This document shows, one piece after another, positions 57,301-64,000 of a stretch of DNA of 64,000 nucleotides. Both the position numbers and the translations under genes were made by a program. Every line of letters begins with the position of its first letter. Position 1 is the stretch's first letter. The notes below the pieces were generated by a model. That model was not told the DNA's origin. It searched no databases and saw nothing but the letters and a program-made list of their open reading frames with translations. Location of the stretch: positions 124,001 through 188,000 of the forward strand of contig CANCDR010000003.1 in NCBI GenBank assembly GCA_947374865.1, given 5' to 3'. The stretch comes from Oxalobacteraceae bacterium (GTDB taxonomy: Bacteria > Pseudomonadota > Gammaproteobacteria > Burkholderiales > Burkholderiaceae_D).

Positions 57301-57786
57301 TCCACGCAGGCAGTCGAACTGGCCTTTGAAGTTAATCCGATATCGATTATTTTCCGTCAGGGGCATTGCATTCGCATAACCCTAACCGGCGCAGAAAAGT
57401 TGAACTTTCAGCTGCCGCCGAATGCCACTGAAGCGTCGCCGCCGACCATTGGTGTGAGTCGCGGATCGCAGCATGCGTCGTATGTCGCTTTGCCACTGAT
57501 TCCGGCCAAATCTGCGCGTTATCAGGGCAGTGCGGCGATTGCCACGGCGTTCCTTACTTATAAGGGGCCGGCGCGGTTTTATCCTGCGGCGCTCAACAGT
57601 TATTTGCAGCTTGGTGAGCAGTGGATTGCCTGCAGTACGGGATTGAAAAAACCTTCGCCACCCATGTCAAATTATGTCTGTGACAGCCCGGTAGGACGGC
57701 TGACTATTGTTCTTTCATTCATTGACGCAGTGCCGCAAATTCGTCTGCGCGGCAAAGGGGTGCAATTTGAAGGCGCCGGATATTAA
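54319..57786 (+). CDS. Exported two-domain hydrolase: alpha/beta hydrolase fused to CocE/NonD hydrolase
   Basis: 1155-residue protein with a signal peptide (about 10-34). The first half (about 40-470) is an alpha/beta hydrolase with nucleophile S138 in WGSSMGGLV and GHCNFTQAE near its end (candidate catalytic His). The second half (about 500-1155) is a CocE/NonD (peptidase S15-like) hydrolase. It carries KGADGTRLALDIYRP, VIAWMEPRGVGASYGS, nucleophile S611 in GTSNAGF, AGWFDSSPSGQLAAY, and the C-terminal jelly-roll domain with HLWVKSSAPDGNFIVTISDVD. The start at 54319 has AGGA 6 bases upstream; the frame runs further upstream inside the tannase gene but without support. CocE relatives cleave esters (cocaine, beta-lactam side chains). 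Two active centres in one chain suggest sequential ester cleavage. Confidence 0.85.
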   Translation: MKLSSPKFSLHAVLLPLLAAIGLSFGASALAANASPANRHVDTQLPNGANVVFDVPTNWNGTVLLFSRGYSAGPSNPARNVARNEKDWLLAHGYALIGSSYSKTGWSVEEAVPDQLATLDLFIQQFGKPKRSIAWGSSMGGLVTMAMMERHPEKIDGGLVMCASVGGTLGMMNAALDGAFVFKALQTPGSALPVLFDGAGEQGKKDFAAWKQQVDAAQATQAGRARIALAATFAQVPPWIDRALAQPAADDIAGQQRQLAMGLLGGILLPREDQHLRAGGNFSWNTGIDYAALLQRSGRDAFIRALYQEAGLNLDDELRQLANAPRVVGKPAAVDYMKKNYVPNGQLSAPILIVQAVADPVTMVEMSGDYANLLRQSGKAELVREAYLNRTGHCNFTQAETLASLQAVEKRIVQGTWGEGANDLSAPAAMNALANSYALDGALFTSFTPAPFLRPCSTRTPFCNGEPGSEKRLSSPGQYQGFANADYSDFVRSAQYVKGADGTRLALDIYRPAQGTKVATEKLPVILIHMTGPRRNPDPVKHAARMAQLGLPGLLKRGYVIAWMEPRGVGASYGSTNGFITPSMADDVHAVIEWLAAQSWSSGKVGMLGTSNAGFIQSMAATTVPPHLAALAPGVANPNFYAQLYPNGVSAVGGAGSPAARQSAEPVVKPVLPLLQMGSPVDEDVAPYYPLLKAALAEHQSNFGMREEWLVNMHRDTFNAKVGYAPGLSSVAIEAAEKIKAAKIPTYQMAGWFDSSPSGQLAAYKLWGNKIVVGAWVHGILNQDQGGPMLTVEYQRWFDQVLKGIDNGILSEPPVFYQTIHAPDRDSWRFAADWPLPSQKMTPFYFDGGKSGTVASINDGVLSTNKKSIKTGEDLYLINYDVVAFDGKFDRLARKWDGDMAPGFDAKGLTYTSAPLSADMEMTGHPVAHLWVKSSAPDGNFIVTISDVDTDGKSHFVTEGVMRGAHRKLSPKSPWTEMGLPYHSSLNADDMPLSSTQAVELAFEVNPISIIFRQGHCIRITLTGAEKLNFQLPPNATEASPPTIGVSRGSQHASYVALPLIPAKSARYQGSAAIATAFLTYKGPARFYPAALNSYLQLGEQWIACSTGLKKPSPPMSNYVCDSPVGRLTIVLSFIDAVPQIRLRGKGVQFEGAGY

Positions 57787-57844
57787 ATACGTTGTGTTTG
57801 CGTACAAAGAAAGTCGTTTTTAACTTGCCATGATAATCGATCAA

Positions 57845-57875
57845 GTTATACAATAAAATGGTTATAATTTAAAAT
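57845..57875 (-). promoter_or_regulatory. Shared TATAACCATT element, site 3 (TonB receptor 2, inverted)
   Basis: The same element in reverse orientation, about 115-146 bases upstream of receptor 2, in an AT-rich leader. Reading the minus strand, TTnTAA, the TATAACCATT core and the downstream GnATAA all align with sites 1 and 2 without gaps. An extra GTTATA lies at 57845-57850 on the plus strand. Confidence 0.55.
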
Positions 57876-57990
57876 TAAAAATGGCGATTTGGCGTATCTT
57901 ATCAATACCAAATTAAAGACCCAACTAAGCAGCAGAAGCAGACGCAAACAAGCAGTGCAAAAATTTTTTATATAAATCAGGAGACCCACC

Positions 57991-60729
57991 ATGGCAGCAA
58001 ACATCACAATGTCCCAGCACGCTTCACGCGTCGCTGGTCAGGTAGATATGTCACGCATTCCGATGCAAAAAACAGGTATTGCACTCGCCGTCCTGTGCGC
58101 TTTGAGCATGCCAACAATGGTGTTTGCTCAAGCAGCAGATGCTGGCGCCGAAGCGGCTACCCAGTTAGTCATCACCGGCAGTAAGATTCGTGGTGTGGCA
58201 CCAGTTGGTTCAACCATCGTCTCGGTAGGCCGCAGCGATATCGAAGCTTCAGGCGCAGTAAGCACAGCGCAAATGCTGCAAGAAGTTCCGCAGGTCTTTA
58301 ATCTGGGCGTCTCCGAAAATTCTCGTGGTCAGTCTGGCGGCTCAGGTAATATTACTTACGGCTCGTCCGTCAATTTACGCGGCATTGGCCCGTTTGCCAC
58401 GCTGGCACTGGTGAATGGTCACCGTGTTGTAGGTCAGGGTACAACGGCTGCTGCGGTGGATCCTTCGATCATGCCAACACTGGCGCTTGAGCGCGTTGAA
58501 ATCGTCGCTGATGGTGCTTCCGCAATTTACGGTTCGGATGCTGTCGCTGGTGTGGTCAACATGATCATGCGTCGTAACGTCGAAGGTGCTGAAGCCTTTG
58601 CCCGTGTAGGAACCGCTGACAGTTACAAAGAACGTCAAGCCGGTGCCATCTGGGGCCATAAGTGGAATGGCGGTCAATTCAACATGAGCATCCAGAACGA
58701 TTACCACAGCAATCTGAATGGTGCGAATCGTGATTTCTTTACTGGTAATCTGACCGCTAATGGCGGCGGCGATTTCCGTTCGACGCAGTGCGCACCAGGT
58801 AATATCGTGATTGGCAGCGGCACCTATCCTATCCCTGCGGGCGGTGTGACCAAGGCGAATGCAGCCAGTCTGGTCGCCGGCACAGCGAACAAATGCGATA
58901 ACCTGAAATACGCTGATCTCATGCCGCAGCAAGAGCGAAACAGCGGTACATTCACCTTTAATCAAGAAATCGGTAATGGCATCAGTGTGTACGCCGATGG
59001 CTTTGCGACCCGCCGCGAGTACGCTTTGCTGCCAACGATGCTGGCCTCGAACCTGACTGTGCCAAGCACAAATCCTTTCTACGTTCGGCCCCCAGCTGCT
59101 GCAGCCGGGACGACAGAAACGGTCGCTTATTCCTTCCTCAATGATTTGCCACAAAATAAAGCGACCGGATTCTCGCGCTCATCCGAAGTCACTTTAGGCG
59201 CCGATATGGCGCTTGGGAATGATTGGAAAGCTGGTGTCTTGTACACCTACGGTAAAAACTTTGACCAGAGTCTGACAGAACATGGCCTCAATAATGCCGC
59301 GATCACGGCAGCGTTAGCTAATACCGATCCTGCGACAGCGCTCAACGTCTTCGGTGGCAAAAATAATCCGGCGACGCTGGCAGCGATCTCCAATACCATC
59401 GGCATTTCGCCTGGTGAGGCCATATTCAAGAACTACCAGGTCAAGGCAGACGGTCCATTGTTTGCTCTGCCAGGTGGGAAAGTACGCGCAGCGGTCGGCT
59501 TTGAGCGTCAAGACTATCGTGCCGAGGGTGGTCAAACTTCGGGCACCTACGCCGCCCCGGTATTTGGCAGCGTCGTTTTGGAGCGGTCGGTGGATTCGTT
59601 CTACACTGAACTCCTGGTGCCAGTGTTTGGTACTGCAAATGCCGTTGAAGGCATTCAAAAACTCGATCTTGATTTGGCAGTCCGTCAGGATAAATACAGC
59701 GACGTCGGTTCAACGCATAATCCAAAAATTGGTGTGAACTGGTCGCCGGTTAAAGGCTTTACCGCCCATGCCAGCTACGGCACATCATTCCGTGCACCTG
59801 GCTTGACACAGATCCGCGGATTTTCGAACGGCGGCAAGGGCGGCATCTATGTGCAGAACTATTCAGATCCGACGATCGGTGGCGCATTGCGCGTCGGCGT
59901 GGCTTTGTCGGGTGCAAACCTCGACCTGACACCAGAAACAGCCAAGACAAAATCGATCGGCTTTGATTGGGAACCAGCGATTGGCAATCGCACCAAGCTG
60001 AGTCTGAACTTCTTTGATATCCAGTACGATAATCAAGTCTCCGGCTTTCTGTCTGACCTGACCGTGCTGAATAAAGAATCGCAGTTTGACGGCACCGGCA
60101 TCATTCAGCGTAATCCACCTGCCGCTCTGGTCGCATCTCTGCTGGCGAATTACACCGTGTCGGGCGTCCCACCTGCAACCTGGACGCTGTTCGTTGACGG
60201 CCGTAGTAAAAACCTGGGCAAATCGGTATCGCAAGGTTTTGACTTCGCTGCCAGCACACGTTTCCCAACAGCGAGCTACGGTAATTTTGGCGTTGGTGTG
60301 AGCGGTACAGTATTTACCAAGTACACCGCTGCTATCACCGCTGCTGCACCGATGATCGACCAGCTTAATACCATCTACAATCCAATGAAATTCAAGGCGC
60401 GCTTTAGCGGCACATGGAGCTATGGTCCATGGTTTGCAAATGCCTTCGTCAATTACATTAACGGCTACGACAATAATCTGACGAATCCAGTTCAGTCGGT
60501 CAAGAGCTACTATGGCATCGACGGTCGTATTTCTTATGATCTGGGTGCGAACAATGGTTCCCCTTGGCTCAAGGACGCCACAGTCGCATTGGGCGTCGTG
60601 AATCTGTTAGATAAAACGCCACCATTCGTCAACATTGCGCAGTCCAATAACGGCGGCGGTGGATTTGATCCAACCCAAGTCAACCCGGTCGGACGCATTG
60701 TTTCGCTGAGTCTGAACAAGAAGTTCTAA
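57991..60729 (+). CDS. TonB-dependent outer-membrane receptor 2
   Basis: 912-residue receptor, paralogue of the one at 49650. A signal region (IALAVLCALSMPTMVFAQA) precedes a TonB-box-like TQLVITGSKI, a plug (IEASGAVSTAQMLQEVPQ; VNLRGIGPFATLALVNGHRV; LERVEIVADGASAIYGSDAVAGVVN) and a barrel ending in Phe (VSLSLNKKF). It lacks the long basic N-terminus of receptor 1. The ATG has an AGGAGA Shine-Dalgarno. Together the two receptors bracket the exported hydrolases, as expected for a system that takes up a large ester and its fragments. Confidence 0.93.
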   Translation: MAANITMSQHASRVAGQVDMSRIPMQKTGIALAVLCALSMPTMVFAQAADAGAEAATQLVITGSKIRGVAPVGSTIVSVGRSDIEASGAVSTAQMLQEVPQVFNLGVSENSRGQSGGSGNITYGSSVNLRGIGPFATLALVNGHRVVGQGTTAAAVDPSIMPTLALERVEIVADGASAIYGSDAVAGVVNMIMRRNVEGAEAFARVGTADSYKERQAGAIWGHKWNGGQFNMSIQNDYHSNLNGANRDFFTGNLTANGGGDFRSTQCAPGNIVIGSGTYPIPAGGVTKANAASLVAGTANKCDNLKYADLMPQQERNSGTFTFNQEIGNGISVYADGFATRREYALLPTMLASNLTVPSTNPFYVRPPAAAAGTTETVAYSFLNDLPQNKATGFSRSSEVTLGADMALGNDWKAGVLYTYGKNFDQSLTEHGLNNAAITAALANTDPATALNVFGGKNNPATLAAISNTIGISPGEAIFKNYQVKADGPLFALPGGKVRAAVGFERQDYRAEGGQTSGTYAAPVFGSVVLERSVDSFYTELLVPVFGTANAVEGIQKLDLDLAVRQDKYSDVGSTHNPKIGVNWSPVKGFTAHASYGTSFRAPGLTQIRGFSNGGKGGIYVQNYSDPTIGGALRVGVALSGANLDLTPETAKTKSIGFDWEPAIGNRTKLSLNFFDIQYDNQVSGFLSDLTVLNKESQFDGTGIIQRNPPAALVASLLANYTVSGVPPATWTLFVDGRSKNLGKSVSQGFDFAASTRFPTASYGNFGVGVSGTVFTKYTAAITAAAPMIDQLNTIYNPMKFKARFSGTWSYGPWFANAFVNYINGYDNNLTNPVQSVKSYYGIDGRISYDLGANNGSPWLKDATVALGVVNLLDKTPPFVNIAQSNNGGGGFDPTQVNPVGRIVSLSLNKKF

Positions 60730-60740
60730 GCATACGATTT

Positions 60741-60773
60741 CTGGCGCTGCGATGATTTTTATCGTGGCGCCAG
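60741..60773 (+). terminator. Hairpin between receptor 2 and the P450 gene
   Basis: A 13-bp stem with two G-U pairs (ctggcgctgcgat at 60741-60753, atcgtggcgccag at 60761-60773) closes a 7-base loop 11 bases after the receptor stop. There is no T run immediately after it, so it may attenuate rather than stop transcription into the P450 gene. Confidence 0.5.
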
Positions 60774-60836
60774 AGTCATTGCGTTGTTTTTACCAGTCGT
60801 CCATTCTGGGATTTATGCCAAAAAGTGAAGTGAATT

Positions 60837-62054
60837 ATGGATACCAACGCGCCAATCCCGGAAGATTACAATCCTCTGGTCAAAGAAGAATTCGATACCG
60901 CGCACAAGGAATATGCGCGTCTGCGGGGTCAATGTCCGGTCGCGCATAGCGATGCCTATGGTGGCTTTTGGGCGCTCACCAAATATGAAGACGTGCAGAA
61001 GGTTTTTTCTGCGCCCGAGACCTTCATCACTTCTGTACAAAACGTTGTTCCCAAGGTCGCCTTTTCTGGCCGCCGCCCGCCATTGCATTTTGATCCCCCC
61101 GAGCACACGCCGTATCGCGCTGCGCTCAATCCGCTTTTGTCGGATGAAAAAATCAGTCGGCTGGCTCCCGCCATCCGCCAATGTATTCGCAATGAATTAC
61201 TGCCACTGTTGGCTCGCGGTGAGGGCGATGTCTGTGGTGAATTTGCCAGCCTGTTTCAGGTAAAAGTCTTTAGTCTGTGGATGAATTTGCCCCCCGACCT
61301 GGAGGCGCAGCTGGCTGAAGCTGGTCCGGCATTTGTCAAAGCCGTGGAATCTGCGCAAAGTGACTTGATGAAGTCCACCAGTCTGGTGTTGTATGACATG
61401 GCGCGCGCTCTGGTCGCCCTGCGAAAAGCCACGCCAATGGATCCGGAAAATGATCCGGTCAGTGCCTTTCTAGCCACACGCACCAACGGCGAACCGCTGC
61501 CCGAAGAGATGGTCGTCGGCGCCATCCGACAGGTGCTGGTGGTCGGGATTGTCGCGCCCATGATCTTGATGGGGAATATGGTGATCCATCTGGCGCGCGA
61601 CAAAGCCCTGCAAAAAACCTTGCGCGATCAACCCGAACGGATTCCAGCTGCGCTGGAAGAATTCCTGCGGCTCTACACGCCTTATCGTGGCTTTGCGCGG
61701 ACCGCCAAACACGATGTGGAGATTGGCGGACGAAGTATCAAAAAAGATGAAGCGATCGCCCTGATCATGGCTTCGGCCAATCGGGACGAAGATGTGTTTC
61801 CTGATCCGGATACCTTCATCTTTGACCGGCCTAATATTAAAGAGCATCTGGCCTTTGGTCGCGGTCCGCACTACTGCGCCGGCACCAATCTGGCCCGTCA
61901 GGAACTGCAGATTGCGCTCGATGAGTTACTCAAAAATACGCGTGACTTTGAGATCGCTGGCGAGATCCTGATGAGTCCCTTTCCAGAGCTGGGTCCCTGG
62001 TACGTTCCGGTCAAGTTTGCGCTGCCTGTTGGATATGGGGATTCATCAGCGTGA
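60837..62054 (+). CDS. Cytochrome P450 without the I-helix acid-alcohol pair
   Basis: 405-residue soluble bacterial P450. The heme-ligand loop FGRGPHYCAG (C347), the K-helix ExxR (E275-R278 in EEFLRL) and the substrate-proximal RGFART are intact. The I helix normally reads G-x-(D/E)-T-(T/S), giving the acid-alcohol pair for proton delivery to dioxygen. Here residues 237-241 read GIVAP, so the acid is V239, the alcohol A240 and the next residue P241. The fold is otherwise normal, so an unusual oxygen-activation route (substrate-assisted or peroxide-dependent) is possible. No ferredoxin or reductase gene is adjacent. It overlaps the MFS gene. Confidence 0.88.
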   Translation: MDTNAPIPEDYNPLVKEEFDTAHKEYARLRGQCPVAHSDAYGGFWALTKYEDVQKVFSAPETFITSVQNVVPKVAFSGRRPPLHFDPPEHTPYRAALNPLLSDEKISRLAPAIRQCIRNELLPLLARGEGDVCGEFASLFQVKVFSLWMNLPPDLEAQLAEAGPAFVKAVESAQSDLMKSTSLVLYDMARALVALRKATPMDPENDPVSAFLATRTNGEPLPEEMVVGAIRQVLVVGIVAPMILMGNMVIHLARDKALQKTLRDQPERIPAALEEFLRLYTPYRGFARTAKHDVEIGGRSIKKDEAIALIMASANRDEDVFPDPDTFIFDRPNIKEHLAFGRGPHYCAGTNLARQELQIALDELLKNTRDFEIAGEILMSPFPELGPWYVPVKFALPVGYGDSSA

Positions 62055-63346
62055 CGATGACAAGCACTGCGACAGCGACCGCCGTCCCCGCGGCCATCCA
62101 TAAAATCCGCCTGCGGATCATCGTCCCCTTCGTTCTGCTATTGATCATCAGTTCGCTCGATCGGGCCAATTTAAGCTTTGCGGCACTGCAGATGAATGCC
62201 GAACTTGGCCTCTCGCCCAAAGCCTATGGCCTGATCGTGAGTGCATTTTTTATCGGCTATCTGGCGTTTCAGTTTCCCAGTATGGCGATCCTGCACAAGA
62301 TCGGCGCACGCAAATGGATCGTCGGCTCGGTGCTGATGTGGGGCGTCGCTGCGACGGCCATGGTGTTTGTGCAGAGCGCAGAATCGCTGTTTGCCCTGCG
62401 TTGTTTGCTCGGACTGGCAGAAGCAGGCTTTGCGCCCGGCGTGGTGTATTTATGCAGCCGCTGGATGCCCAAACGCTACCGGGCAGCGGCGATCGCCCTG
62501 ACGATGCTGGCAGTTCCCGTGTCGGTGATTTTTGGTGGGCCGTTTTCCGGCTGGCTGATGTCGCTGGCTAATCCGCTCGGTCTCGCAGGCTGGCGCTGGA
62601 TGTTTTTGATGGAAGGTGTGCTAACGCTCTTGTTCGCCATCTTTGCCCTGAAAATTTTTGTCAATAGCCCGGCCGATGCGCACTGGCTTTCGGCGCAGGA
62701 AAAAATCTGGCTGCAAGAGCAGATCGATGCAGATGATGCGACGAGCGCCGCGGCCGGCATCACGGCCACGACAAACGTGTTCCTCAGCCCGCGTTTGTGG
62801 GCGGCGGCCGGCGTCTGGTTCGTGCTCATCGCGAGTGCGTATGGCATCCTGTTCTGGCTGCCGCTAGTAGTCAAACAAATCGCCCATCGATCGGTGCTGG
62901 AGACCAGCGTGATCAGCGCGCTGCCCTGGGTCGGTATTGGTCTGGGGATGTATTTGAATGCAAAACATTCCGATAAAACGCAGGAGCGCTTCTGGCATGT
63001 AGTACTGCCGGTGCTACTGTGCAGTGCCTGTCTGGCACTGGCAACGCTGACGAGCAATCATGTGCTAGCGCTAGGATTGCTATTTATTGGTGGACTGGGA
63101 TTGGGCGGCGCGCAGAGCGTGTTCTGGACCATCCCCACCAATTTTTTGAGCAAGGAAGTCGCGGGCAACGGTATTACGGCGATTAATTTTTGTGGCAATC
63201 TGGGTGGCCTGTTTGGTCCTTTTGCGATTGGCCATATGCGCGAAGCGACGGGCTCTTTTGCGATGCCGGTCTATATGATGTCGGCGTTAATGCTGCTGGG
63301 AGTAGGGCTGATGATGATGGTCAAAGGAAGGAATTCTTCACTATGA
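62051..63346 (+). CDS. MFS transporter, ACS (organic acid) family-like
   Basis: 431-residue major-facilitator permease with 12 predicted helices. It resembles the anion:cation symporter group that carries organic and aromatic acids: an early DRANLSFAALQM segment, GYLAFQFPSMAILHKIGARKWI loop 2-3, and LAEAGFAPGVVYLCSRWMPKRYRAAAIALTM. The start is GTG at 62051, overlapping the P450 stop as GTGA, with GGGGA upstream; ATG at 62057 is the alternative. It probably imports a substrate or exports a product of the P450. Confidence 0.88.
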   Translation: MTMTSTATATAVPAAIHKIRLRIIVPFVLLLIISSLDRANLSFAALQMNAELGLSPKAYGLIVSAFFIGYLAFQFPSMAILHKIGARKWIVGSVLMWGVAATAMVFVQSAESLFALRCLLGLAEAGFAPGVVYLCSRWMPKRYRAAAIALTMLAVPVSVIFGGPFSGWLMSLANPLGLAGWRWMFLMEGVLTLLFAIFALKIFVNSPADAHWLSAQEKIWLQEQIDADDATSAAAGITATTNVFLSPRLWAAAGVWFVLIASAYGILFWLPLVVKQIAHRSVLETSVISALPWVGIGLGMYLNAKHSDKTQERFWHVVLPVLLCSACLALATLTSNHVLALGLLFIGGLGLGGAQSVFWTIPTNFLSKEVAGNGITAINFCGNLGGLFGPFAIGHMREATGSFAMPVYMMSALMLLGVGLMMMVKGRNSSL

Positions 63347-64000
63347 AGACGCAAATAAACAAGACACAAACCCGCGCGCAAGCTCGGCCAAAATTGTCTA
63401 CGTCGGTGTGGCAGCTGTTACTCATGATCGGACTGCTCACCGCGGCGGCTTCACCCCCTATGCTTTCAGTCGTCCAAGCGGCAGAAAAATCTTCCAGTAA
63501 AAAATCGACCGCTAAAAAAACCGCTACTGAACCGGCACAGGCTGATCCTGCCTATCCTGCCGATCAAGCCAATCCCGGTAACAAGAACGACCCCTGGTGG
63601 TCACCCAACGATGGCCGCGAATTTCCACGCGAGCAGATCGCCCTTAATCCCAACGGTGCACTGACCACGCTCAATGTCGCCGGTCCGACTGATACCCGCG
63701 GCCATGCCTTCTTTACGCCATTGGGAAAAAACGGCCGCGCCTGCATTACCTGTCATCAGCCTTCCGACAACATGAGCTTGTCGGTCAATACCATCAAGGA
63801 TCGCTGGGCTGCGCTGGCTGAAAAAGATCCCTTGTTTGCGGCTGCTGATGGGGCAAACTGTCCGCATCTGCCGATGGCACAGGCATCTTCGCATTCGCTA
63901 TTGCTTGATCGTGGCCTGTTCCGTATTGCCTTGCCGTGGCCCCCCCAGTCTGCCAGTGGCGAGAAGATCAAGCCGGAATTTTCCATCGAAGTGGTACGCG
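63343..64000 (+). CDS. c-type cytochrome domain protein (partial, cut at right edge)
   Basis: The first 219 codons of a longer gene. It starts with ATG at 63343, overlapping the MFS stop as ATGA, with GGAAGGA upstream. A signal anchor (about 22-46) and a Lys/Ser/Thr-Ala linker precede a domain with one CxxCH heme motif, ACITCHQP, in the context GHAFFTPLGKNGRACITCHQP, plus NCPHLPMAQASSHSLLLDRGLFRI. The protein is exported and binds heme c covalently; it resembles periplasmic cytochromes encoded with oxidative catabolic genes. It could be an electron acceptor or a peroxidase-like partner. The rest lies outside the window. Confidence 0.8.
   Translation, partial: MKTQINKTQTRAQARPKLSTSVWQLLLMIGLLTAAASPPMLSVVQAAEKSSSKKSTAKKTATEPAQADPAYPADQANPGNKNDPWWSPNDGREFPREQIALNPNGALTTLNVAGPTDTRGHAFFTPLGKNGRACITCHQPSDNMSLSVNTIKDRWAALAEKDPLFAAADGANCPHLPMAQASSHSLLLDRGLFRIALPWPPQSASGEKIKPEFSIEVVR

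Noticed and set aside
49650-57786. Polyester (PET/MHET) degradation locus
   Set aside because: The tannase family includes MHETase, but no cutinase/PETase-like gene and no terephthalate dioxygenase are present, so this specific reading is not supported.
58375-59154. 259-codon minus-strand open frame opposite TonB receptor 2
   Set aside because: Covers the plug and early barrel coding sequence of a clear receptor; composition typical of an antisense shadow.
1-64000. CRISPR arrays, insertion sequences, prophage or integrase genes
   Set aside because: No regularly spaced direct repeats, transposase-like proteins or phage genes were seen on either strand.

Overview
The window looks like chromosome of a betaproteobacterium of the Burkholderiales, most probably an Oxalobacteraceae-type genome. 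This is an inference from the protein sequences (ArgA, HrpA, FabI, the large Orn/Lys/Arg decarboxylase, RhlE-like helicase) and from the gene order gloB / methyltransferase / rnhA / dnaQ; no rRNA is present to confirm it. Coding density is high, and the only RNA gene seen is a tRNA-Val. No CRISPR array, IS element, integrase or phage gene was found.

Bases 1-37.4 kb are mainly core genome. argA and hrpA diverge; dcd and a PLP-dependent basic amino-acid decarboxylase converge on a strong bidirectional terminator. From 16.6 kb back to 8.6 kb a long minus-strand block encodes an AttEFGH-like envelope export module (ATPase, FtsX-type permease, secreted AttH/CrtC-like protein), an MsbA-type exporter, thyA, folA and a DUF4337 membrane protein. 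Next come a methyltransferase, a secreted HExxH protein, selD, and a divergent EgtB/SenA-like gene whose predicted iron site has lost two histidines. A low-complexity membrane protein and a 7TMR-DISM histidine kinase/response regulator pair follow. Then come an RhlE-like helicase, fabI, mltD, gloB (its start codon overlaps that of the divergent methyltransferase), rnhA, an RND efflux pair, dnaQ and tRNA-Val(CAC).

From 37.6 kb to the right edge the window is one accessory catabolic region, all on the + strand. The first operon (37671-49415) encodes a crotonase, a feruloyl-CoA synthase-like ligase, a thiolase, an SDR dehydrogenase, a complete Liv-type ABC importer with a fused permease-ATPase, a Tat-type DUF3237 protein and a fused CoA-transferase. 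The second block (49650-60729) has two paralogous TonB-dependent receptors flanking two exported hydrolases: a tannase/feruloyl-esterase family enzyme, and a 1155-residue protein joining an alpha/beta hydrolase to a CocE/NonD hydrolase. The third block (60837 to the edge) has a cytochrome P450 without the usual I-helix acid-alcohol pair, an MFS transporter and a c-type cytochrome cut by the window end.

The parts form a plausible chain: outer-membrane uptake of an ester, periplasmic hydrolysis, ABC import of the free acid, CoA activation, and side-chain beta-oxidation with CoA recycling. A conserved ~30-bp element with the core TATAACCATT lies upstream of the first operon and of both receptor genes, which suggests one regulon. 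The substrate cannot be read from sequence; an esterified phenylpropanoid-like aromatic acid is the best inference. This region is the best candidate for an undescribed system in the window.
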